Assembly (NCBI GenBank): GCA_016710365.1
Contig: JADJVW010000037.1
Location: 1 to 51,328, forward strand
Length of the DNA stretch: 51,328 bases
Reading direction: 5' to 3'
Source: Candidatus Caldilinea saccharophila
Lineage (GTDB): Bacteria; Chloroflexota; Anaerolineae; Caldilineales; Caldilineaceae
In this document: positions 16,492 to 25,047 of the stretch, one piece after another
Numbering within the stretch: the stretch's first letter is position 1
How the letters are laid out: every line of letters begins with the position of its first letter
Program-made: the position numbers and the translations under genes
Notes under the pieces: generated by a model
The model's input: the letters and a program-made list of their open reading frames with translations, nothing else
Database searches by the model: none
What the model was told of the DNA's origin: nothing

Positions 16492-18764
16492 TTTGCTGGC
16501 TCGTCAAGTCCAGATGGCTGCTTCTCGTGATTCTCTTGAGTTCCTTGCCCGCAAGTCTGTCACCCAAACCTGTGATAGCTCAGACAACACCATTCTTAAT
16601 CTCACCATATTATCGGGAGAAAGCTATCAATCAGTATTTTCCTAGTCATGGAGGGATTGACTTTCAAATATACTATGAACAGGTGTTAGCTAGTGCCAAC
16701 GGCACTGTTGATCAAGTACAGTGGTATAACGACAACTGCCATCAACACAACACGAATTCGAGTTGTGGTTATGGGCTACATACGATTGTAAGACACGATA
16801 ATGGCTATCGAACCATTTATGCTCACCTTAGCACTGCTGCCTTTAGTATAGGAACTACAGGAATCGCTTTGAATTCGGGACAAGTGATCGGTACGAGTGG
16901 TCACACTGGTTGGTCTACCGGCCCGCACCTGCACTTCGAGGTGAGAAACTCCAGCAATCAGCCAACTGATCCCTTCAGTCCGAGTTTATGGAAGGATGGC
17001 CAATGGACCAGCCCGAGCCGGCCGATTCCCGAACCGGTCAATGGGGGTGAGATTCTGGTCGATGACAGCACCACCAGCAGTGGCGGCTTCAGCAAAGGGG
17101 GTGGGGGTGGCTTTCAGAATCCTTGCACCGGCGACTGTCAAGGGTGGACTTCCGCTACGATAGGGATCAATAACCACATGTACCATACCCCCGCCGACGG
17201 CATCAACATCATCAGCCAGTGGGCTGAACAGCGCCGCTCGGCATACAGACTGGGGGCTATCTATGAGGTTTTCGTTCATGTGCCCAATGACAATGCAACG
17301 TCCTGGCAGGCGCCCTATGTAATTTCGCACGCCAATGGGACAAGCGCCGGTGTGGTAGACCAATATGGGTTGAACAATCAATGGGTGAGCATTGGCGCCT
17401 ATCAGATGAATCCGGGACACTATATCTGGACGCATGACGCAAGCGGGGAGGTATACAATCAACACTGCTCCACTACTTATTGCAAGCTTGGCGTTGATGC
17501 GGTCAAGTTTGTGCGGCGCGGGACGATCTATCTGCCGGACATCCGGTACAACAATGGTGGGTGGAGTTCCAAGCTGGTCTTGCGCAACAACGGTGGCGGC
17601 TACGCACGCACCGTCGTCAGGTTCCTCAAGAGCGACGGCTCCGAAGCCTGCAGCCCGATGATGCCCACCTTGTTTGCCCATCAGTCGATTGCGCTGAGCT
17701 GTAGCGATTCACAGGTGGCGAGCGCCGTCGTCGACAGCAGCCAGGATTTGTCAGCGATGGTGCTGCAGGAGCACACCAACCCCTACACACTGGATGCATA
17801 CGCCGGCGTGACCAGGGCGCGGCAGGACATTCACATCCCGATCGTGCAGAAGAACAACAGCGGGTGGTACAGCGACCTGTTCGTCTACAACCCGAATGCC
17901 CAGAACGCCACGGCAACCTTTGAATTCACGCCGGCGCCAGGGAAAGGCACGCCCTATGCTTATGCGTATGCGATTGCAGCAGGCGGGCAACTGCGCCTCA
18001 ACACTGGCCCGCTGTGGCAACTGGGCAATCTGTTTGTCGGTTCGGTGCGGGTGAGTTCCAGCCTGCCGCTGGCGGTGGCTGCCACACAATACAAAGGAAC
18101 TGATCAATTCATGGAGCTGAGCAGCACTCAGCCGCTGGCGGCGGGGTTGTATGGCCCGCTGCTCCAGAACAACAACTCGGGCTGGCAGTCAGGGGTGACG
18201 CTGCGCGCACCTGGGGGCAATCTACCGATGTCCGCCACCTATCGGGTCAACAATACAGGCGCCGGGTGTGCATGGGAGACATGGTGGAACAACCCGCAGA
18301 TTGTCTACCCGGCACCGCAGGGCAACCCACCGGGCTGCGGTGTGACACCGAACGCCGTCTTCTCCGCGAACGGTGGGAGCGTCGCCTCGGTCAACCAGTT
18401 GCAGGGGACGCTCAACGCCACCACCTACGGGGCGGTCGCCGCACCTGCCCAGAGCGCCAGCATCCCCAAGGTGCAGCGCGATGGGCAGTGGAACGACGGC
18501 TTTGTCATCATGAATAGCAACGGCACGGCGGTGAATGTGACTGTCACCCTGTACAACAGCAACGGAATCTTGAATTCCACACCGGTCAACAACCAGCCGC
18601 TCGGCGCCTACCAGAGCCTGACGGTGTTGTCGCAGATTCCCTACGGCTTCGATGGCTCCGCTCTGGTCACGGCGAGCCAGCCGGTGGCGGTCATCGCCAA
18701 TGCCTATCGCCCCGGCGCTGGCAGCGGCGATGTGATCGGCAGCTACCCTGCCATTCACCGCTAG
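16488..18764 (+). CDS. Secreted M23 metallopeptidase with golvesin-like and repeated beta-sandwich domains
   Basis: A 758-residue protein, starting at ATG 16488 behind GGGGAGG. It has a signal peptide (residues 1-31, ending VIAQ), then an M23/lysostaphin-fold peptidase with His54/Asp58 (SHGGIDF), His113 (YAHL) and His147/His149 (GPHLHFEV). A Gly-rich linker near residue 195 is followed by a golvesin C-terminal-like domain (residues about 225-345, YEVFVHVP...WVSIGAYQ...DAVKFVRR). Then come four related segments, each opening with an NNxGW-like signature (IRYNNGGWSS, VQKNNSGWYS, LQNNNSGWQS, VQRDGQWND). It is likely to cut peptidoglycan or another peptide crosslink while the C-terminal domains bind surface material. 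It is coupled to the TolB-like gene. Confidence 0.82.
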   Translation: MICWLVKSRWLLLVILLSSLPASLSPKPVIAQTTPFLISPYYREKAINQYFPSHGGIDFQIYYEQVLASANGTVDQVQWYNDNCHQHNTNSSCGYGLHTIVRHDNGYRTIYAHLSTAAFSIGTTGIALNSGQVIGTSGHTGWSTGPHLHFEVRNSSNQPTDPFSPSLWKDGQWTSPSRPIPEPVNGGEILVDDSTTSSGGFSKGGGGGFQNPCTGDCQGWTSATIGINNHMYHTPADGINIISQWAEQRRSAYRLGAIYEVFVHVPNDNATSWQAPYVISHANGTSAGVVDQYGLNNQWVSIGAYQMNPGHYIWTHDASGEVYNQHCSTTYCKLGVDAVKFVRRGTIYLPDIRYNNGGWSSKLVLRNNGGGYARTVVRFLKSDGSEACSPMMPTLFAHQSIALSCSDSQVASAVVDSSQDLSAMVLQEHTNPYTLDAYAGVTRARQDIHIPIVQKNNSGWYSDLFVYNPNAQNATATFEFTPAPGKGTPYAYAYAIAAGGQLRLNTGPLWQLGNLFVGSVRVSSSLPLAVAATQYKGTDQFMELSSTQPLAAGLYGPLLQNNNSGWQSGVTLRAPGGNLPMSATYRVNNTGAGCAWETWWNNPQIVYPAPQGNPPGCGVTPNAVFSANGGSVASVNQLQGTLNATTYGAVAAPAQSASIPKVQRDGQWNDGFVIMNSNGTAVNVTVTLYNSNGILNSTPVNNQPLGAYQSLTVLSQIPYGFDGSALVTASQPVAVIANAYRPGAGSGDVIGSYPAIHR

Positions 18765-18800
18765 GCGTGCATCTGACTGCGTGAACGCCAGGCTCCGGTC

Positions 18801-18840
18801 AGGCGGAGTGGCGTGGATTCCTATCCGCGCCACTCCGCCT
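18801..18840. repeat. 13-bp perfect stem-loop after the M23 gene
   Basis: AGGCGGAGTGGCG (18801-18813) and its exact reverse complement at 18828-18840 enclose a 14-nt loop. There is no T-run, so it is not a classic terminator. The rest of the gap to 19058 holds ACCGGTTCCAACCGGT-like words and fragments of family B (AATCCGCGTTATCCGCGGTCTATG at 19036-19058); no gene is seen. Confidence 0.6.
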
Positions 18841-19058
18841 CATCCGCCCACACGGGTCTACTCCACGATGGGGGGGAGCACGTCCACCGGTTCCAACCGG
18901 TGTCTGGCACGGAAAACCGGCTGAAGCCCGGTTGCCAGCCGGTGCGGTTGCGGGGATTGCAGTGTGTTTCAACGCACTTTGCGTGTCAGCCGGGGGTTTC
19001 AACCCTCGGCGCCGCTTGAATTACACTCCGTCCAATCCGCGTTATCCGCGGTCTATGC

Positions 19059-20000
19059 TTACGGCCCACTCTCCAGCCAGGTCTCCAGCACAAGGCCAGC
19101 CGCGCCGAGTGTATCGCTGCTGAGCTTGTCGAGCGCGTCGGCCGTTGTCGCCAGGTAGGGATAGTCGGTGCTCATCAAGTCGGCGGTCGGGATGGCGGTC
19201 GCGCTAAAGACGGACGTGACGCTGAGCGGCATGGGTCGGCTCTGGTCGGGGAAGCGCGCGCCAAGCTCCAGCGCATCCGCCACGCTCCACAGCGCGGTAT
19301 TGAGCGCGGGATCGCCCGTCTCATTCTGGAAGAAGCGCTGCTCGCTGGCGCCCGCCTGATCCACGCCAACCACCAGCCGCGGCGATGCACAGCGCGGCAC
19401 GCTGCCCGGCAAACTCTCGACAAAAAGCCGGCTGCCGATGTTGGCGTCCCAGCCGGGCAGCCCGACATTGGCCTCGGCGTCGAAAAAGGCCAGGCAGACC
19501 GTGTGCCCCGTAGCCTGCACATCCAGCGTGCGCGCCAGTTCGAGCAGCAGCGCTGGCCCCGAAGCGCCGGCATTGGCGCCGGGCGTGGGCGACTGCTGGT
19601 TGTCAAGGTCCGGGTCAGCGTCGGCGGCCAGGCGTGTGTCGTAGTGCGTGGCGAGCAATGCCACCGGCGCGCCCGGCTGCGACGGACTGCGCACCGCGAC
19701 GATGTTGCGCCCCTGCAACTGCTCGTTGATGGTGAAGGGCTGGATCACCACATCCCACCCCAACAGCCGCAACTGCTCGACCAGCCAGTCGCCCATGCGC
19801 AAGCTGGCTTCCGTGCCGGTGATGCGCGGGCCGAAGTCGAGCTGTTTGCCGACATTGGTCAGCGCCCTTGCGCCCGAAAAGGGTTCGTTCACTACATCCG
19901 GGCGCAGCAGACCGTAGCCCAGGTAGCCAAAGAAGCCGACCGCGGTCAACAAGGCGCCGATCAAAATCAGTTCGATGGAATAAGCGCGGATTCGTTGCAT
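19059..20000 (-). CDS. Membrane-anchored M28-fold protein with degenerate metal site
   Basis: A 313-residue protein with one N-terminal transmembrane anchor (residues 9-31) and an extracytoplasmic M28 aminopeptidase/glutaminyl-cyclase-like domain. The first metal residues are kept (THYDTR, His119 and Asp121), as are FFDAEAN (residues 172-178) and VGVDQAG (Asp214). The bridging Asp of the usual GAND-GASG motif is Ala144 (GANAGASG), and the last ligand His of the usual PYxHTxxD motif is absent (PYLATTAD, 281-288). It is probably catalytically dead or altered, unless these are sequence errors. It lies 8 bp behind der and ends the argF-cdaA-cdaR-der string. Confidence 0.78.
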   Translation of the reverse strand: MQRIRAYSIELILIGALLTAVGFFGYLGYGLLRPDVVNEPFSGARALTNVGKQLDFGPRITGTEASLRMGDWLVEQLRLLGWDVVIQPFTINEQLQGRNIVAVRSPSQPGAPVALLATHYDTRLAADADPDLDNQQSPTPGANAGASGPALLLELARTLDVQATGHTVCLAFFDAEANVGLPGWDANIGSRLFVESLPGSVPRCASPRLVVGVDQAGASEQRFFQNETGDPALNTALWSVADALELGARFPDQSRPMPLSVTSVFSATAIPTADLMSTDYPYLATTADALDKLSSDTLGAAGLVLETWLESGP

Positions 20001-20008
20001 ACGCGGCG

Positions 20009-21397
20009 TTATTTTTCGTTGCGGTCGCGCGAGCGGAACAGCAGCTTGATCGGCGTCCCCTCAAAAGGATAGTAGGCGCGGATGCGATTCTCCAGGTAGC
20101 GGGAATAGGAGAAGTGCACCAGTTCCTCGTGGTTGACAAAAATGACAAAAGTGGGCGGCTCGTTGCCAACCTGCGTGCCGTAGTAGAGGCGCAGTGTCCG
20201 CCCATGCCGCATCGGAATCTGCACCGCTTCATAAGCTTCCGTCAGCACCTGATTGACTTCGCTGGTGGAGAGGCGATGGCGCCGTGCGGCGACGACTTGC
20301 AGCGCGGCCGGCAGCACCCTGTTGACGCGCTGCCGCGTCTTGGCGCTGATAAAGAGCACGGGCACGTAGTCGAGAAAGGCGAGCTGATCGCGCACGGTCT
20401 TGGCGTATTCGACCATGGTCTGGCTATCTTTCTCGATGGCGTCCCATTTGTTGATCAGCACCACAACGCTTTTGTTGCGCTCCAGCACATAACCGGCCAC
20501 GTGCATGTCCTGCATGGTCACGCCTTCCTGCGCGTCGATCAGGAGCAGGGCGACGTCGGCGCGGTCGATGGCGCGCATACTGCGCAGCACGCTGTACTGT
20601 TCGATGCCCTGTTCGACGCGCCCGCGGCGGCGGATGCCCGCGGTGTCGATCAGGGTGATGCGTTCGCCGTCGTAGGTGATCTGCATGTCGATGGGATCGC
20701 GCGTCGTGCCGGGAACCTCGCTGACAATCGCACGCTCGTGCCCGACCAGGACATTGAGCAGGCTGCTCTTGCCGACATTCGGCCGCCCGACGATGGCAAT
20801 CCCGATCGTCTTTTCCTCTTCCTCATCCACAGGATAGGGCGACAACACCTTGACCAACTCGTCCAGCATATCGGCCACGCCATCGCCGTGATAGGCGCTG
20901 ATGGGGTAGGGTTCGCCCAGCCCCAGCGACCAGAAGTCGACGGCGTTTTGCTGCACCCGCTGGTTTTCGGCCTTGTTGACGGCAATAAACACCGGTTTGT
21001 CGCTGCGCCGCAGCACTTCGGCGACATCCTCGTCGGCCGCGGTCAGCCCGCTGCGCCCATCCACCAGCAGCACGATCGCGTCCGCTTCGGCGATCGCCAC
21101 TTGCGCTTGATTCTGCACAAAGTTGGTGAAGCCTTGCGGAGAAGACGCCGCGTCCGCGGTGGGAGGCGCTTCCGTTTGCCGGCCGGTGCGCATAGTTTCC
21201 GGCGTTTCCAGACCGCCGGTGTCGATGACGATAAAGCCGACGCCGTTCCAATCGCTCTCGCCGTAGATGCGATCGCGCGTGGTGCCCGGCACATCTTCAA
21301 CAATGGCGGTGGGCCGGCCGATCAGCCGGTTGAAAAGCGTTGATTTTCCTACGTTGGGGCGCCCCACCAGGGCGACCACCGGTTTTTGTGCTTGCAT
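20009..21397 (-). CDS. der: Ribosome-assembly GTPase Der (EngA)
   Basis: A 462-residue double GTPase. Two G1 motifs GRPNVGKS are seen, G3 motifs DTGG and DTAGIRRRG, and G4 motifs NKAE and NKWD, followed by a C-terminal KH-like domain ending in a basic tail (RSRDRNEK). It acts in 50S ribosome assembly and is normally essential. The start ATG 21397 has GAGGAA upstream; 18 further in-frame codons upstream are unlikely to be used. A short acidic/polar insertion (residues about 63-80, TEAPPTADAASSPQG) lies after the first switch region. It is 64 bp downstream of cdaR on the same strand. Confidence 0.95.
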   Translation of the reverse strand: MQAQKPVVALVGRPNVGKSTLFNRLIGRPTAIVEDVPGTTRDRIYGESDWNGVGFIVIDTGGLETPETMRTGRQTEAPPTADAASSPQGFTNFVQNQAQVAIAEADAIVLLVDGRSGLTAADEDVAEVLRRSDKPVFIAVNKAENQRVQQNAVDFWSLGLGEPYPISAYHGDGVADMLDELVKVLSPYPVDEEEEKTIGIAIVGRPNVGKSSLLNVLVGHERAIVSEVPGTTRDPIDMQITYDGERITLIDTAGIRRRGRVEQGIEQYSVLRSMRAIDRADVALLLIDAQEGVTMQDMHVAGYVLERNKSVVVLINKWDAIEKDSQTMVEYAKTVRDQLAFLDYVPVLFISAKTRQRVNRVLPAALQVVAARRHRLSTSEVNQVLTEAYEAVQIPMRHGRTLRLYYGTQVGNEPPTFVIFVNHEELVHFSYSRYLENRIRAYYPFEGTPIKLLFRSRDRNEK

Positions 21398-21461
21398 AGA
21401 TTTCCTCGAACTGTCTGGCGCATGGTTTTGCCGTTGCGCGCCAGACTGCACAATGGCGATA

Positions 21462-22925
21462 TTATGGCGATGGCGTTGGGGGCTGCGTCGGTGTTGCCGT
21501 GGCAGCCGCGTTAGGAATGATGGTATTGGGAATAGTCATACCGGCGGCCGGTGTAACCGATCCTGTGAGCGTCTTGGTCGAGGTGATCGCCGCCGCCGTC
21601 GCTTCGACATCCGGCACCTGGGGCAGAGCGTTGTGGGCCGCAACCTCCAGCGGCTTGATCACGACTTCCACGGTCTCTGGGATGACGCCATCTTCGCGGA
21701 TGCCGCCGGGCAGCACGATGCTTGGTTTCAAGGTGTGCGTCCCCGGCACCAGACCGCTCACATCGAGAATGGCGAAGACATCGTCCTCGTTCATCGATTC
21801 CAGCAGCGGCATGGGGCCGCTCAAAATCACGTCCACTTCGTTCAGGGCAGCGGCAGCAGTCAGGTCTGGGCCCAACCCGCGCACCACCAGCGGCTCCGAC
21901 ACGGTGATGCCGCCTTCGATGGGTGCGATGCCTGCCGTCGCCATCACAAAATCGCCATCGAACGAAGTGACGCCTGCGGGCAGCAGTAACGCCACACGCT
22001 TGCGCACATCGGCCGTGGCGCCGGTCAGGTCGAGCGGTTCGGTTTCGATAAATCCGGGCACCTGGCTCAATGCATCGGGGTCTCCCTGCAGGACAATTGT
22101 AGAAGGCTCGGAGCGGACCGCACTCAAGCGATAGCCAGTGGCCGAGGGACCGGACAGCTTGACGCGCACCGCCACCTCTTTTCGCCCCGGCCACTGCTCC
22201 ACCGGCACCACAATCTGGGCGCGGCCAGGCGCGGCCACTTCCACACGCTCGACAGGCCGGCCTTGCGCGTCGGCGGCGACTAACGGCTGCGTCCGTTCGA
22301 CCTGGCTTTTGGCGCTGCGCAGGTAAATTTCTGCACGCGCTTTACTGACCTGGTCTACTTGCGATTGCGGGCCGCTGACGGTGACCGTGACCGGCGTGTA
22401 GATGGGCGTCTGCCATTCATAGCCAAACGCGGCGCCATCCAGGATCTCGACCTGGACGGGCACTTCCTTTTCCACGCGCGGGTCGAGCACGACAGTGTAT
22501 TCGGGGCGCTGCACTTCGAGCACAGTTACTTGTGGGTCGCGGCGCGTCACTTTGACGCTCACATCATGTTCGCCAGGCCCCAGCCCCGTGAGGTCAAGCA
22601 TGGCGCGGAAGTCACTTTCGCGCATACTCTCCCAAGATGTGCGCGGCGCACGCAACTCCAGAGCCACACTTTCTGTGCTGAGATCCTGCACGACTTCCAC
22701 CCCCTCGCTCAGCCCGACCACAGTCAATGGGATGCGCGTATCAAACTCCTGGACGATCAGCGGATTCTCCTGATTGACTGCGATCAGCCAGATCGTCAGC
22801 GCCAGCACGGCCGACAGCAGCAAGGTGCCGACGTCGCCCGCCCCCACACGCTGCCGTTGGCGGGCACGCGGCATGGGAGGATCGGTTTGAATGTCGGTTT
22901 CGGACTGGAGATCGAGTTGTTCCAT
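21462..22925 (-). CDS. cdaR: YbbR-domain protein, regulator of diadenylate cyclase
   Basis: A 487-residue protein. A short cytoplasmic N-terminus is followed by one transmembrane helix (residues 33-50, LLLSAVLALTIWLIAVNQ) and about four extracytoplasmic YbbR repeats (e.g. IPLTVVGLSEGVEVV, VPVQVEILDGAAFGYEW, VAVRVKLSGPSATGYRL), with a Thr/Pro-rich end. YbbR proteins encoded next to CdaA are known as CdaR and modulate cyclase activity in Firmicutes. Spacing of 17 bp to cdaA supports that role. The symbol is given by synteny plus domain content. Confidence 0.9.
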   Translation of the reverse strand: MEQLDLQSETDIQTDPPMPRARQRQRVGAGDVGTLLLSAVLALTIWLIAVNQENPLIVQEFDTRIPLTVVGLSEGVEVVQDLSTESVALELRAPRTSWESMRESDFRAMLDLTGLGPGEHDVSVKVTRRDPQVTVLEVQRPEYTVVLDPRVEKEVPVQVEILDGAAFGYEWQTPIYTPVTVTVSGPQSQVDQVSKARAEIYLRSAKSQVERTQPLVAADAQGRPVERVEVAAPGRAQIVVPVEQWPGRKEVAVRVKLSGPSATGYRLSAVRSEPSTIVLQGDPDALSQVPGFIETEPLDLTGATADVRKRVALLLPAGVTSFDGDFVMATAGIAPIEGGITVSEPLVVRGLGPDLTAAAALNEVDVILSGPMPLLESMNEDDVFAILDVSGLVPGTHTLKPSIVLPGGIREDGVIPETVEVVIKPLEVAAHNALPQVPDVEATAAAITSTKTLTGSVTPAAGMTIPNTIIPNAAATATPTQPPTPSP

Positions 22926-22942
22926 CGCTCAGTGCGTCCAGC

Positions 22943-23716
22943 TTATATGCTCGAATAGTAGTCGCTCAGCACGGCGCGCAGCCGATTGCTGTCGATGCGT
23001 ACGATTCTTCCATTGCGCGCCACGGAGACGCGCCCGGTTTCCTCCGAGACGACGATCACGAGCGCGTCGGATTGTTCAGTGACGCCGATAGCGGCGCGAT
23101 GGCGCGTGCCCATTTGGCTGTCTGCCAGTTCACGGTCGGTCAACGGCAGCACACATGACGCGGCCAGCACACGCTCCTTGCGGATGATGACGGCGCCATC
23201 GTGCAGCGGCGTGTTGGGAAAGAAGACCGTCGTCAGCAACTCCGATGACGCCTCAGCGTTGATGATGATGCCACTATCGACGATTTCCGCCAGTCCCGTG
23301 ACGCCCTCAAAAACCAGCAAGGCGCCATAGCGACGCTGCGCCAGCCACTCAATGGACTTGACGATTTCGGCGATCAGCGTCTGTCCCTGGCTGGTATCGC
23401 CGCGGCGCATCAATAACGGCGCTGAACGCCCGACGCGTTCCAACGCGCGCCGCAATTCCGGTTGAAAAATCACCGGAATTGCCACCAATACCATCGGCGC
23501 GGCGGAGCGCATCAGCCAGTTGAAAGCCGGCAGGTCGATCGTCTGTCCCAAGATCGAAAAGATAATGAGGAAGACCAACACCCCGCGCACAAGCTGCACC
23601 GCACGCGTGCCGCGAAAGAGACGAAACAGGCCATAGAAGACCAGCGTCACGAGTGCAAGGTCGAGAATGCTTTGCCAGTTCGATAATCGGCTCAGCGAGG
23701 CAAAAACGTCTGTCAT
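22943..23716 (-). CDS. cdaA: Diadenylate cyclase CdaA
   Basis: A 257-residue protein: three transmembrane helices in the first 85 residues (LVTLVFYGLFRLF, LVRGVLVFLIIFSILG, PMVLVAIPVIF), then a DAC domain with the DGA motif at 173-175 (LHDGAVII) and the RHR motif at 205-207 (GTRHRAAIG). It condenses two ATP to c-di-AMP at the inner membrane face. It lies between argF (18-bp gap) and cdaR (17-bp gap), so it is likely co-transcribed. The usual glmM neighbour of Firmicutes is absent. Both catalytic motifs are intact, so an active enzyme is expected. Confidence 0.95.
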   Translation of the reverse strand: MTDVFASLSRLSNWQSILDLALVTLVFYGLFRLFRGTRAVQLVRGVLVFLIIFSILGQTIDLPAFNWLMRSAAPMVLVAIPVIFQPELRRALERVGRSAPLLMRRGDTSQGQTLIAEIVKSIEWLAQRRYGALLVFEGVTGLAEIVDSGIIINAEASSELLTTVFFPNTPLHDGAVIIRKERVLAASCVLPLTDRELADSQMGTRHRAAIGVTEQSDALVIVVSEETGRVSVARNGRIVRIDSNRLRAVLSDYYSSI

Positions 23717-23734
23717 CCAATCTCTAGTCTCCAG

Positions 23735-24673
23735 CTATTTTAGCGGGATGTTCCCAATCAGGTGCGCCAACAGCGCCTTTTGAGCGTGCAACCGGTTGTG
23801 CGCCTGGGGGAAGAGGACGCTGTTTGGCCCGTCGGCGACCGCATCGGTGATTTCTTCACCGCGATGCGCCGGCAAGCAGTGCATGACCAACACATCGTTG
23901 TTGCGGGTGCGCGCCAATAAATCACGGTTCAATTGATAGGGCGGGAAGATGCGCAAGCGCGCTTCCCGTTCGGCTTCTTGTCCCATGCTCGTCCACACGT
24001 CGGTGTAGAGCACATCGGCGCCCACCACGCCGTCCAGATCTGCGGTAATCGTGACATCGGCGTCCGACTCGGCAACGATGGTGGGGTCGGGCACATAGCC
24101 GGCGGGCGAAACAATGCGGACGTTCATGCCCACCTTGCCCGCCGCCATGATCAGGCTGGTGGCGACATTGTTGCTGCCGTCGCCAACATAGGCCAACGTC
24201 ATTCCCTCCAGCCTACCCGCCTGCTCCCAGATGGTGTAAATGTCTGCCAACGCCTGGCAGGGATGGCTGAAATCGCTGAGTCCGTTGATCACCGGCGCCG
24301 TCGACCATTGCGCCAACTGCACGACATGCTCGTGAGCGAAGACGCGCGCCATGACGCCGTCGCAGTAGCCGCTTAACACGCGCGCCACGTCCGCGACGCT
24401 TTCGCGCGCGCCCAGCCCGATCTCTTGCGGGCTCAGATAGAAGGCATAGCCGCCCAACTGCGCCATCCCCATTTCAAAGCTGACGCGGGTGCGCAGGCTG
24501 GGCTTTTGAAAAACCAGCGCCAACGATTTGCCGGCAAGAATCGGTGCGTTCTGGCCAAGACGGCTGCGCTCGTCCTTCAGTTCACGCGCCAGCCGCAATA
24601 ATCCCCAGAATTGTTCGGACGTGACGTGTTGCAGATCCAAAAAATCTGACAATGCAGGAATCACAGCGCTCAT
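23735..24673 (-). CDS. argF: Ornithine carbamoyltransferase
   Basis: A 312-residue transcarbamylase. The carbamoyl-phosphate site KPSLRTRVSFE, the HPCQALADI motif, the ornithine loop MHCLPAHRGEE and a mid-protein VGDGSNNVATSL segment are all present. It makes citrulline from ornithine and carbamoyl phosphate in arginine synthesis. The first Ser-Thr of the usual STRTR box is SL here, a common variant. GGAGAAAG precedes the start. It is the promoter-proximal gene of the argF-cdaA-cdaR-der-M28 string, an unusual coupling of arginine synthesis with c-di-AMP signalling. Confidence 0.95.
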   Translation of the reverse strand: MSAVIPALSDFLDLQHVTSEQFWGLLRLARELKDERSRLGQNAPILAGKSLALVFQKPSLRTRVSFEMGMAQLGGYAFYLSPQEIGLGARESVADVARVLSGYCDGVMARVFAHEHVVQLAQWSTAPVINGLSDFSHPCQALADIYTIWEQAGRLEGMTLAYVGDGSNNVATSLIMAAGKVGMNVRIVSPAGYVPDPTIVAESDADVTITADLDGVVGADVLYTDVWTSMGQEAEREARLRIFPPYQLNRDLLARTRNNDVLVMHCLPAHRGEEITDAVADGPNSVLFPQAHNRLHAQKALLAHLIGNIPLK

Positions 24674-24726
24674 CGGTCGTTTCTTTCTCCATCCACGGTT
24701 TGATGATATTGCACAGTTACATTTGC

Positions 24727-25047
24727 GTAGGTCACGCTATCAGCGTGACGCCGGTTGGTGACGCATCACGTCGGGCTGATAGCCCGACCTACTATGGTGC
24801 TACATTGTCTCCTATCGCGTGACGCCGGTTGTTAACGCCGGTTGGTGACGCATCACGTCGGGCTGTGATAGCCCGACCTACTATGGTGCTACATTGTCTC
24901 CTATCGCGTGACGCCGGTTGTTAACGCCGGTCGGTGACGCATCCGTCGGGCTGATAGCCCGACCTACTATGGTGCTGGTTATGGCAGCCACGCTAACCGC
25001 ATGACGCCGGTCGGTGACGCATTACGTCGGGCTGATCGCCCGACCTA
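24727..25047. repeat. Tandem array of stem-loop repeats
   Basis: Four copies of a unit starting TGACGCCGGT at 24746, 24820, 24909 and 25002 (spacings 74, 89 and 93 bp). Each contains the hairpin GTCGGGCTGATAGCCCGAC followed by CTAC. A related hairpin, GTCACGCTATCAGCGTGAC, leads the array at 24731. The first two copies also contain CTACATTGTCTCC, identical to the 3' end of the adjacent FAH-family gene (complement of ...GAGACAATGTAG). The array occupies nearly all of the 370-bp gap between two minus-strand genes; no coding sequence is seen. Confidence 0.85.

Noticed and set aside
19868..21343. A 491-codon plus-strand frame opposite der
   Set aside because: Der on the minus strand has all GTPase motifs; the plus frame is its shadow.
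24727..25047. CRISPR array
   Set aside because: Repeat units vary in length, the spacers are not unique sequences but parts of the same unit, and no cas genes are present.
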